Below are positions 1-6,583 of a stretch of DNA of 8,103 nucleotides, one piece after another; position 1 is the stretch's first letter, and the number at the start of each line of letters is the position of its first letter. Below the pieces are notes generated by a model. It saw nothing but the letters and a program-made list of their open reading frames with translations, was not told the DNA's origin and ran no database searches. The DNA is from Sulfurimonas sp. (lineage in GTDB: Bacteria; Campylobacterota; Campylobacteria; Campylobacterales; Sulfurimonadaceae): NCBI GenBank assembly GCA_022712775.1, contig JAFLJZ010000030.1, positions 1 to 8,103 of the forward strand, written 5' to 3'. The position numbers and the translations under genes are program-made.

Positions 1-1117
1 TGGTAGAAGTGCCTATGAATCTGGTCATTATGAAACAGCACTTGGGGCATTTGAGCGAGTTGAGATGCTAGATGGTTCGAATCTTAGAAACAAACTTGAA
101 ATGGCACGTACATACCATATGCTAAAGATGTATGAAGATTCTGAAAATGCTTACATTGAAGTGCTTGCAAATCCAGATATTCCAAAAAATATAAGAACAA
201 ATATCGAACTTGCACTTTCACGTGTTTCAAAGGTTCAAAAACGCTCGTTTACTTATGCAACGGTAATGGCGGATATTATCTACGATTCCAATGTAAACTA
301 TGGCTCACTTGGTGACTACGAATTTGGTGGTTCTACCTTTGGTAGGATTAAAGAGCTTGATTCTACTGCTTTACGCGTATATGCGAATGTTATTAATATT
401 TATGACATTGGAAATAAAAATGGCTTTGCCATAAAAAATAGCTTTGCATTCTATTTAAAAGACTACAACGAATATAATGCTTATGATGTTACGTATTTAA
501 CATACAACCCTAGCCTACTTTATAAAGTAACAAGATATACAATGGAACTCGTTCTTGGAATTGATACCTTAGAATTAGACAAAAAGAAATATCTCTCAAC
601 TACTTCAATTATGCCACGATTTGAATACACGCATTCACCTACACTTCGTAGTATTGCACATGTTAAATACCAACATAAGAAATTTTCAAGAGAAGCTCAA
701 CACAACTTAGATGCTAGACGACTTGAGGCTTCTTATGGCCTACAGGATATTCTAAGTCCTCGCTCATTTTTACAAGGAAATGTTTTTGTCATCAACGAAA
801 ATAAACTTCGTGGCACAGATATTTATGTAAACTTTAATGAATACAAAATAAATACTACCTATGCCAACCAATTTACTAGCACCTATAGTTTCGATGCCTA
901 TGCAGAATTACGAAATAGAAAATACAAAGACCATAGTCATGGTTTTTCTTCTGTAAGAAGTGATATTGGAGGAACTGCTAATCTTGGTTTTACAATAAAG
1001 CTAATGCCAACACTTCGCTTTAAACTAGGTACTACATACGAATATATAGAATCAAACCAAGAAAGATTCTCTTATAAAAAATACACAGCATCTGCTGGTA
1101 TCATTAAAACGTTTTAG
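1..1117 (+). CDS. Outer-membrane TPR plus beta-barrel protein, Slam/DUF560-like (5' end outside window)
   Basis: The frame is open from base 2, well before the first ATG at 65, so this is the 3' part of a longer gene; 371 residues are visible. The first ~80 residues are helical and contain two TPR-like units (AYESGHYETALGAFERV, then ARTYHMLKMYEDSENAYIEV). The remaining ~290 residues alternate as amphipathic beta strands; I count about 14 by eye, beginning with a strand ending YDSNVN and finishing with a strand ending in Phe, as expected of a BAM-inserted barrel. Periplasmic TPRs followed by a 14-strand barrel of this size is the layout of Slam (DUF560), the type XI translocon that moves lipoproteins and soluble haemophores to the cell surface. 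The next gene encodes a possible cargo, which supports this. Alternative: another TPR-barrel family such as an exopolysaccharide porin. TPR-barrel architecture is fairly sure; the Slam assignment is an inference. Confidence 0.6.
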   Translation, partial: GRSAYESGHYETALGAFERVEMLDGSNLRNKLEMARTYHMLKMYEDSENAYIEVLANPDIPKNIRTNIELALSRVSKVQKRSFTYATVMADIIYDSNVNYGSLGDYEFGGSTFGRIKELDSTALRVYANVINIYDIGNKNGFAIKNSFAFYLKDYNEYNAYDVTYLTYNPSLLYKVTRYTMELVLGIDTLELDKKKYLSTTSIMPRFEYTHSPTLRSIAHVKYQHKKFSREAQHNLDARRLEASYGLQDILSPRSFLQGNVFVINENKLRGTDIYVNFNEYKINTTYANQFTSTYSFDAYAELRNRKYKDHSHGFSSVRSDIGGTANLGFTIKLMPTLRFKLGTTYEYIESNQERFSYKKYTASAGIIKTF

Positions 1118-1120
1118 GAG
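1116..1120 (+). promoter_or_regulatory. Shine-Dalgarno AGGAG for the FecR-domain gene
   Basis: AGGAG overlaps the TAG stop of the upstream barrel gene and lies 7 bases before the ATG at 1128. It fixes the start and suggests the two genes are translated from one mRNA, possibly with coupling. Confidence 0.75.
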
Positions 1121-1127
1121 TTAAAGT

Positions 1128-2201
1128 ATGAAAACAATTTTACTACTAATTTTACTACTTAGCACACAACTTTTTGCAAATATTGCAACAATAACTGCAC
1201 TAAAAGGTCAAGCGGATATCAAAAGAACAGGAAATAGTATTCCTGCTTCACTTGGTGCTTCACTTGAAGAAAAAGATAATATTCTCACCCAAGACAATAC
1301 AAAACTTCAACTCATCTTTACAGACGAAACTATTGTGAGTATAGGAAAAAACAGTAACTTTTCTATAAGTGAATACTTATTTGAAGACAAGCAAATACTT
1401 ATCGCTAAATTTAATATGATTAAAGGTGCTATGCGAACAATAACTGGTCATATAGGTGATATAGCACCTCAAAAATTTAGTGTAGAAACAAGAACTGCAA
1501 CTATCGGGATTCGTGGAACAAACTTTAGTGTTATTGTTAATGAAGATGATTCATACCAAGCATATTGTACCTATGGAACTATTAGTGTTACTATTGCTAG
1601 TATAGAGTATCTTGTACAACAAGGTTATTTTATCACTATAGCAGCTGATGGAAAAATAATTGTAAGTGCTTTTACTCCTAAAGATTTAAAAGAGATGCGA
1701 GACACACACTTTGGTATAAGTGCTGAAGAAAACAAACGTGTAACAAAAGAAGATATACGAGATGAGGACCATGGACAACTAAACGTTACAATCGATGATG
1801 ACACAGAAATAATTATGGCAGAGCTTCAGCGTAATATGCAAGGTATTATTCAGCCTACTGGAGATGTTACTACTTATATTATGAATGATGCTCACTATGC
1901 AGGGAACTATACTGCCACTGGAGGAAGCGGATTAGGAGCTAGCGGTACTGCTAATCTTAATATAAATTTTGGAGCTGATACTATAAATTTAAATCTTGGA
2001 GGAATAGCAATATATAGTCTAAATCCTATATTCAGTGCAACCGGTTTCACTGGTTTAGGACTAAGCAGTGCTGGTGCAGGTACTGCTGATGGTACATTTA
2101 ATGACAATATAGGAAATAGTGTTACTGGAAATTTCACATATAATGATGGTAACTCTGACAATGGTACATACAACGTAACCAGTACTCAAACACTCTACTA
2201 A
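1128..2201 (+). CDS. Exported FecR-domain protein with C-terminal glycine-rich beta domain
   Basis: 357 residues. Residues 1-18 form a type I signal peptide (MKTILLLILLLSTQLFA, cleavage probably after A17); there is no lipobox, and C147 is the only Cys. Residues ~45-155 match a FecR domain: the 'LQLIFTDETIVSIGKNS' region, an 'IKGAMRTITG' turn, and TRTATIGIRGTNFSV (residues ~121-135), the most conserved part. Residues ~180-245 are a charged, acidic linker. Residues ~250-357 are rich in Gly, Asn and Thr and predict short beta strands (YAGNYTATGG, ASGTANLNINFG, SVTGNFTYNDGN), resembling the small barrel of TbpB/haemophilin-type Slam cargo. It lacks the cytoplasmic N-terminus and transmembrane anchor of anti-sigma FecR proteins, and no sigma factor gene is nearby, so it is not a classical FecR regulator. 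Position between a Slam-like barrel and a CHASE2 cyclase suggests a secreted or periplasmic ligand-binding or signalling protein. The FecR call is firm; the cargo idea is inferred. Confidence 0.8.
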   Translation: MKTILLLILLLSTQLFANIATITALKGQADIKRTGNSIPASLGASLEEKDNILTQDNTKLQLIFTDETIVSIGKNSNFSISEYLFEDKQILIAKFNMIKGAMRTITGHIGDIAPQKFSVETRTATIGIRGTNFSVIVNEDDSYQAYCTYGTISVTIASIEYLVQQGYFITIAADGKIIVSAFTPKDLKEMRDTHFGISAEENKRVTKEDIRDEDHGQLNVTIDDDTEIIMAELQRNMQGIIQPTGDVTTYIMNDAHYAGNYTATGGSGLGASGTANLNINFGADTINLNLGGIAIYSLNPIFSATGFTGLGLSSAGAGTADGTFNDNIGNSVTGNFTYNDGNSDNGTYNVTSTQTLY

Positions 2202-2206
2202 ATCAT

Positions 2207-4423
2207 ATGAATAAAACAAAGGTTCTCATTCTCCTTTTTTTACTACTTAGTACTCTACTCTCGAGTGCTTACCTTTTCTTACCAAATTACTTTCAATCTT
2301 TAGACAACCGAGTACGCGATTTTTACTTTAAATTTCGTGGACCAGAAAAAGCGAGTGAAGATATTGTCATTATCGATATAGATGAGAAAAGTATTAAGGC
2401 TTTGGGTCAGTGGCCTTGGGAGCGAGACAAGGTAGCACAAGTCTTAAATAATCTAACAAATAATGGTGCTGGAATCATCGGACTAGATATGGTTTTTTCC
2501 GAAGCAGATAAAACCTCCCCTCTTCGCTTTGCTAAAAAATGGAACATCTATACAGCTAATCTTCCAGATTATGACAATATTTTGGCACAAAGTGTTGCGA
2601 ATACTCCTACAATTTTAGGCTATATTTTTGACTTTGATTCACAGGAGCATCTCAAAGATGCACCACAAATCCCAGCTATCTTTATAGAAAAAAACAAGAA
2701 ATTTAAAGAGTTTATTCCTGGGGCGAAAGGTGTACTTACAAACTTAGAAGTGATTCAAGATAAGGCATACTCAAGTGGTTTCATGAATATCATTCCAGAT
2801 GAAGCAGGAATTATACGAAGTGTTCCTCTCTTCATAAAGTACGATAATATGCTTTACCCATCCCTCGCCTTTGAAATGTATAGAATCGCGAATAATATAT
2901 CTAAAGTAACAACCGTCTATTCTCCTGCTGGAGTAGATTATATTAAAATGGGAAAACAGTATATACCGAGTGATAGATTTGGAAAAATTCATCTAAACTT
3001 TAGAGGTCCATTTAAAAGTTACAAGTATATATCTGCTATAGATGCTTACAACAATACGCTAAAAAAAGAAGACATTGAAGGAAAGTTCATCCTTATAGGA
3101 ACCTCAGCCTATGGTCTTATGGATTTACGTTCAACTCCTATGGACAGTGTGATAGCTGGAGTTGAGATACAAGCTAATCTTATTGACAACCTTATAAACA
3201 ACGATATGATAACAAAACCATCATGGGCAGAAGTAATTGATTTAACTGTGATTATCCTAAGTATTTTTATCATTTTGTTTGTCTTTTCAAGGTTTTCTCT
3301 CTTCTTTCTTATTTTATCATTTCTCTCTTCATTTTTTGCGCTTATGTATCTTAATTATTATCTTCTTTTTACTGAGCACTATATTTTAAATTCTATCTTT
3401 GCAATCTTTGCGATGGTAGTCTCTTTGTTAAGTGTTTTGGCAGTAAATTATATATTCGAATTCCGCCAAAAAGAGATGATTAAAGGAAAATTTGCTTCTA
3501 AGGTAAGTGCTGATGTTATGGAAGATATTCTTAAAAATCCTGAATCAAATACTTTAGATGGCGCCCAAAAAGAGATTACAGTCTTCTTCTCTGATGTTAG
3601 AAATTTCACAAACATTTCTGAAGCTATGGGTAATCCAAAGTCTCTCATCAAGTTTATGAATGAAATCATGGAGCCAATGACAACAATTATCATCGATGAA
3701 AAAGGTACTGTTGATAAATACATTGGTGATGCGATTATGGCGTATTGGAATGCTCCTATAGATGTAGACAATCATGCTGACAGAGCTGTTAGGGCAAGTT
3801 TACAACAGTTACATGAACTCCAAGCACTTAACGAAAGACTACGAGCAAATCCAGAGTATGAAAATGTAGTAAAAATGTCCGATGAAGCTAATATTCCCAT
3901 AGTAGATATTGGAATCGGGCTTAACAGTGGTGTAGCTATTGTAGGAGAAATGGGCTCAAAAATCCGTTCTGATTATACTGTTATAGGAGATCCGATTAAC
4001 TTAGGTGCAAGACTTGAATCTTTATGTAAGTACTATAATTCTAGGTTAAATATTTCTCATTTCACAAAAGAGAAACTAACAGGAGATTATATTTATCGTT
4101 TTTTAGATTTAGTTACCGTAAAAGGAAAACACGAGCCTATAGAGATTTGGCAAATACATAACTTTAATGCCCAAGATGCACAGCCACTTTTTTATACATC
4201 GAGAGAAGAGCTGTTAAAAGAACTTGATTCTTACCATAAAGCTATAGAATTCTATAAATCATCTAAGTTTAAAGAAGCATTAGCTATATTTTCAAAAATG
4301 AATGCTCAAGAGCACAAAAGCAACAATGCTATTTATAATATTTACATAAAGCGTTGTGAGCATTACATAGAAGTACCACCTCAAAACTTTAAGGGTGTAT
4401 ACGAACATACTACAAAGGGCTAG
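2207..4423 (+). CDS. CHASE2-domain class III adenylate cyclase, inner membrane
   Basis: 738 residues; predicted to make cAMP from ATP in response to a periplasmic signal. Order: TM1 (~6-25); periplasmic CHASE2 domain (~30-335, with 'DIVIIDIDEKSIKALGQWPW' and 'EGKFILIGTSAYGLMDLRST'); three TM helices (~343-361, 363-388, 392-417); a short signalling helix (~418-445); the cyclase domain (~455-650); and a TPR-like helical tail (~665-720). The catalytic set is complete: metal Asp D463 (FSDVRNFT) and D508 (DKYIGDA), adenine-specifying K504 and T591 (DYTVIGDPIN), transition-state N598 and R602. Lys plus Thr is the class IIIb pattern for ATP rather than GTP. The gene starts 5 bases after the FecR gene with no recognisable Shine-Dalgarno, so it may depend on translational coupling. 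No earlier in-frame start exists, and TM1 must be included. FecR-domain proteins are known neighbours of CHASE2 cyclases, so the FecR protein is a candidate input. The ligand is unknown. Confidence 0.92.
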   Translation: MNKTKVLILLFLLLSTLLSSAYLFLPNYFQSLDNRVRDFYFKFRGPEKASEDIVIIDIDEKSIKALGQWPWERDKVAQVLNNLTNNGAGIIGLDMVFSEADKTSPLRFAKKWNIYTANLPDYDNILAQSVANTPTILGYIFDFDSQEHLKDAPQIPAIFIEKNKKFKEFIPGAKGVLTNLEVIQDKAYSSGFMNIIPDEAGIIRSVPLFIKYDNMLYPSLAFEMYRIANNISKVTTVYSPAGVDYIKMGKQYIPSDRFGKIHLNFRGPFKSYKYISAIDAYNNTLKKEDIEGKFILIGTSAYGLMDLRSTPMDSVIAGVEIQANLIDNLINNDMITKPSWAEVIDLTVIILSIFIILFVFSRFSLFFLILSFLSSFFALMYLNYYLLFTEHYILNSIFAIFAMVVSLLSVLAVNYIFEFRQKEMIKGKFASKVSADVMEDILKNPESNTLDGAQKEITVFFSDVRNFTNISEAMGNPKSLIKFMNEIMEPMTTIIIDEKGTVDKYIGDAIMAYWNAPIDVDNHADRAVRASLQQLHELQALNERLRANPEYENVVKMSDEANIPIVDIGIGLNSGVAIVGEMGSKIRSDYTVIGDPINLGARLESLCKYYNSRLNISHFTKEKLTGDYIYRFLDLVTVKGKHEPIEIWQIHNFNAQDAQPLFYTSREELLKELDSYHKAIEFYKSSKFKEALAIFSKMNAQEHKSNNAIYNIYIKRCEHYIEVPPQNFKGVYEHTTKG

Positions 4424-4426
4424 TCC

Positions 4427-5155
4427 ATGCTAAAAATACTTTTTTCTCCATCTGAAGGTAAAAATTCCGGTGGTAAAGAAAAAAAAAGAGAGTTATTAGG
4501 TGCTGTTAATGCTAGGGATGAGATTCTCAATGAGTATAATAAGATAGCTCTCAGTGCCAATAAAGATAAAATAAAAGAACTCTTTGGAATCAAAAGATTC
4601 AGTGACTGCGAACAATACATAAATGATATCCACAATTCTGAACTTATGGCTGCGATACAGAGATATCAAGGTGTAGCTTATGATTACCTAGAATATACAT
4701 CACTCGATTCTAAGGCTCACGAATATCTCAAGCAAAACACTATCATATTCTCAAATCTTTACGGTCCGATTCTCGGTGGGGATACTATAGCTAACTACAA
4801 AGTAAAACAGGGAAATAACATTGGTGAGATAGTTCCTGATAAATTTTATAAAGAGAGATTTACCTACCAACTTGATTTGTATTTAGCGAAGGATGAGGTT
4901 CTAAACTTACGTGCAGGCTATTATGATAAATTTTATAAACTTACAAAACCTTACACTACACTCAAGTTTTTAAAAAATAAAAAGGCTGTAAGCCATTGGG
5001 CAAAGGCTTATAGAGGTATCGTTTTAAGAGAATTAGCTAAACACAACATCACAAGTATAGAAGAGTTTATGGCACTTGAAATTGATAAACTAAGTGTGTC
5101 AGAGATAAAAATAACAAAAAATAAAACAGAAATAATCTATAATATCATAGATTAA
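4427..5155 (+). CDS. yaaA: YaaA family peroxide-stress protein (DUF328/UPF0246)
   Basis: 242 residues, near the ~250 usual for the family. Family marks are the N-terminal 'ILFSPSEGK' (equivalent to LISPAKT in E. coli YaaA), 'LYGPILGGDTIANYK' in the middle (equivalent to GLYGLLRPLD), 'VLNLRAGYYDKF' (VINLASNEY), and 'HWAKAYRGIVLREL' near the C-terminus (KKARG). In E. coli YaaA lowers free iron and oxidative damage under H2O2 and has a DNA-binding fold; that role is assumed here, not shown. It is a cytoplasmic protein with no signal peptide. The ATG lies 3 bases after the cyclase stop and is preceded by AAAGGG (4414-4419) at a good spacing, so it is co-translated with the cyclase. An A9 run at 4479-4487 near the start is a possible slippage site. 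Confidence 0.85.
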   Translation: MLKILFSPSEGKNSGGKEKKRELLGAVNARDEILNEYNKIALSANKDKIKELFGIKRFSDCEQYINDIHNSELMAAIQRYQGVAYDYLEYTSLDSKAHEYLKQNTIIFSNLYGPILGGDTIANYKVKQGNNIGEIVPDKFYKERFTYQLDLYLAKDEVLNLRAGYYDKFYKLTKPYTTLKFLKNKKAVSHWAKAYRGIVLRELAKHNITSIEEFMALEIDKLSVSEIKITKNKTEIIYNIID

Positions 5156-5170
5156 AAAAGGAAACCATCC

Positions 5171-5920
5171 ATGCAAGATAGCCAAGAATACAAAGATAAA
5201 AAAGCTTTTTTTGAAAAAATAATTACACTTTACGGACGTAATGTTGTCATAGAAGTACTTCAAGATTCAAGCGTTGAAGTACACAAACTTCATATGGCTG
5301 ATTCTAACAAACCTGATGGAGCAGTTAAAACGATTCTCGCTCTTGCAAAGACAAGAAACATTGAAGTCACCTACCATGCTAAAAACTCACTTAGTAGAAT
5401 AAGCAAAAATGCAAAACAAGACCAAGGTGTTGCGATAGATATTATCTCGCAAAGTTATCAAAACGCAAGCGAGATAAAAAACCTCGACAAATTTAGATTA
5501 ATCGCACTTGATGGGATTCAAAATCCTCAGAATCTTGGAATGATTATTCGTTCATGTGCAGCTGGAAATGTAGATGGGATTATACTCCCTAAGAAAAGTT
5601 CTGCAAAAATCTCACCGCTTGTTATTAAAGCAAGTGCTGGTACACTTTTTAAATTACCTATATACTTTTGTAACTCTCTTGAGGAGGTTCTTCCTACTTT
5701 ACAAAACACAGAAATTTATGCCTTGTCTTCTCACGCGAAAAATACAATTTATGATGTAGAAGTAAATGATAAAAGTATATTTATTTTAGGAAATGAAAGT
5801 GATGGAGTAAGTTCTGCGGTTGAAGCATTATGCAATGATTCTATCTCCATCCCAATGAATCGCGAGGTAGAATCTTTAAATGTGGCAGTAACGGCTTCAC
5901 TTATTGCTTTTATGCAATAA
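5171..5920 (+). CDS. TrmH/SpoU-family 2'-O-ribose RNA methyltransferase, RlmB-like
   Basis: 249 residues, close to E. coli RlmB (243). Residues ~20-95 are a SpoU substrate-binding domain beginning with 'YGRNVVIEVL'. Residues ~108-249 are the SPOUT (alpha/beta knot) catalytic domain with all three TrmH motifs: motif 1 'NPQNLGMIIRSC' (N121, R127), motif 2 'IFILGNESDGVS' (203-214) and motif 3 'ISIPMNREVESLNVAVTASL' (225-244). These bind S-adenosylmethionine in the knot and methylate a ribose 2'-OH, in RlmB the G2251 of 23S rRNA. The exact target, rRNA or tRNA, cannot be read from the sequence, so no symbol is given. AAAAAGGA at 5155-5162 is a good ribosome site 8 bases before the ATG. It is the last gene of the plus-strand run. 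Confidence 0.9.
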   Translation: MQDSQEYKDKKAFFEKIITLYGRNVVIEVLQDSSVEVHKLHMADSNKPDGAVKTILALAKTRNIEVTYHAKNSLSRISKNAKQDQGVAIDIISQSYQNASEIKNLDKFRLIALDGIQNPQNLGMIIRSCAAGNVDGIILPKKSSAKISPLVIKASAGTLFKLPIYFCNSLEEVLPTLQNTEIYALSSHAKNTIYDVEVNDKSIFILGNESDGVSSAVEALCNDSISIPMNREVESLNVAVTASLIAFMQ

Positions 5921-5923
5921 GGA

Positions 5924-6193
5924 TTAAAAGTTAGCTAACCTCGCAGGTGTTAAACCTACTTCTTCAAGGAAATGACGTAACTTAAGTATTTCATCCTTAG
6001 AGAGGCTTCTAGAGTGATGAAACCCAAGTACAATATCTCTACCATCAAAAGAAATTTTTATCTTGTTTGTTTTACTATGCTCAACACCGCAACCAAAATG
6101 ATCCAATGCCGACATAAGTTTGTTTGTATCTAAATCTGTAGCAACTGGATGTGCAAATACTTTCCCAATCTTTTTTAAATGCTGTTTGCTCAA
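5924..6193 (-). CDS. Orphan HicA-like small protein (TTG start)
   Basis: 89 residues. The layout 'KQHLKKIGKVFAHPVATDL ... LMSALDHFG ... NKIKISFDGRDIV ... FHHSRS ... LRHFLEEVGLTP' matches, block by block, the HicA subfamily of the type 'KHRKTLELIFARPVS ... SRVAVVL ... FHRPHP ... LEENGVTP' as I remember it. HicA proteins are dsRBD-like mRNA interferases. This one lacks the GSH motif carrying the usual catalytic His; H59/H60 lie in the later FHH block. No HicB antitoxin gene is adjacent: one neighbour is a thioredoxin, the other a methyltransferase on the opposite strand. It may be a domesticated RNA-binding protein rather than a toxin. The start is TTG, with no in-frame ATG upstream, supported by AAGGA 6 bases before it. 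It is downstream of the thioredoxin gene and may also have its own promoter. Family assignment is moderate; toxicity is unsupported. Confidence 0.6.
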   Translation of the reverse strand: MSKQHLKKIGKVFAHPVATDLDTNKLMSALDHFGCGVEHSKTNKIKISFDGRDIVLGFHHSRSLSKDEILKLRHFLEEVGLTPARLANF

Positions 6194-6199
6194 TCTATT

Positions 6200-6204
6200 T
6201 CCTT
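6200..6204 (-). promoter_or_regulatory. Shine-Dalgarno deciding the TTG start of the HicA-like gene
   Basis: On the minus strand AAAAGGAAATAGA precedes TTG; the AAGGA core is 6 bases from the start codon. Without this site the only alternative would be a Met about 27 codons in, which would cut off the conserved N-terminus. Confidence 0.65.
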
Positions 6205-6219
6205 TTGACCTTTTTCTTT

Positions 6220-6225
6220 ATTATA
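6220..6225 (-). promoter_or_regulatory. Possible -10 box for the HicA-like gene
   Basis: A perfect TATAAT on the minus strand lies in the 45-base gap between the thioredoxin stop and the HicA-like TTG, 26 bases before the TTG. This would give a short leader of about 20 bases containing the ribosome site. No convincing -35 box is seen, which is usual in Campylobacterota, and AT-rich DNA gives chance matches. Confidence 0.45.
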
Positions 6226-6238
6226 CTCCCAAAAAGCT

Positions 6239-6559
6239 TTATGAAGTCATAATCTCATAAGGTCTTTGTATCTCTTTAATTACTTCGCCAACACTCATAT
6301 GACGTGATTTTCTTAGGAACTCTTTTCCATCTAAAAAAATAAGTACAGTTGGAATCGCAAAAACTCCAAAGTGTGGTGCTATGTCTTCTTCTATAGATAT
6401 ATCTACACTTTGCACTTTAAAAGCAGGGAAGTTTTCTTCAAGTGCTTCAAGAAGTTTTGGTTTAAGTGCATGACACACATTACATGTTGGTGCTGAAAAG
6501 TACACCATTACGGCTATATTTTCTTTTATTGTGTTATTTATATTTTGTATTGTTTGCAT
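6239..6559 (-). CDS. Thioredoxin-fold protein with CNVC active site
   Basis: 106 residues, the length of a single-domain cytoplasmic thioredoxin; no signal peptide. The active site is T25-C26-N27-V28-C29-H30 at the start of helix 1, after the strand 'AVMVYFSAPT'. The cis-proline is P70 in 'FAIPTVLIFLDGKE'. The fold is complete, but W-C-G-P-C is replaced by T-C-N-V-C, which should change redox potential and partner choice, so this is a thioredoxin-like reductase or oxidase rather than housekeeping TrxA. The ATG is preceded by AAAAGG 6-7 bases away. It starts 24 bases after the diguanylate cyclase stop on the same strand, so the two are probably co-transcribed. The substrate is unknown. Confidence 0.88.
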   Translation of the reverse strand: MQTIQNINNTIKENIAVMVYFSAPTCNVCHALKPKLLEALEENFPAFKVQSVDISIEEDIAPHFGVFAIPTVLIFLDGKEFLRKSRHMSVGEVIKEIQRPYEIMTS

Positions 6560-6583
6560 TCTTAACCTTTTGCTCTTAAAGTC

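Noticed and set aside
1907..2173. 88-codon minus-strand reading frame opposite the FecR tail
   Set aside because: Pro/Val-rich translation is the complement of the Gly/Asn/Thr-rich FecR tail; no ribosome site or family resemblance.
1128..2201. FecR-domain protein as an anti-sigma regulator of iron transport
   Set aside because: It has a cleavable signal peptide and no cytoplasmic or membrane segment, and there is no sigma factor or TonB receptor gene alongside.
2771..2992. 73-codon minus-strand frame opposite CHASE2
   Set aside because: Shadow of a clearly real domain; no start context.
3448..3775. Two overlapping minus-strand reading frames opposite the cyclase catalytic domain
   Set aside because: They lie opposite conserved catalytic codons of the adenylate cyclase and show no protein-like features.
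3580..4030. Reading the cyclase as a guanylate cyclase
   Set aside because: K504 and T591 at the base-recognition positions fit ATP; the Glu/Cys pair of guanylate cyclases is absent.
4420..4635. 71-codon minus-strand frame opposite the start of yaaA
   Set aside because: Leu/Ser-rich complement of a Lys/Glu-rich coding stretch, with no family match.
5681..5687. GAGGAGG inside the methyltransferase gene, a strong Shine-Dalgarno look-alike
   Set aside because: No start codon at a usable distance; it encodes Glu-Glu-Val-type codons of the main frame.
5527..5759. Short frames on both strands inside the RNA methyltransferase gene
   Set aside because: The methyltransferase motifs continue through this region in the main frame.
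5930..5939. Perfect 10-base palindrome GTTAGCTAAC near the convergent gene ends
   Set aside because: Lies in the last codons of the HicA-like gene, has no loop or U run, and is too short and AT-rich to call an operator or terminator.
5945..5957. Small inverted repeat AGGT-GTTAA-ACCT considered as a terminator
   Set aside because: Four-base-pair stem with no T run after it.
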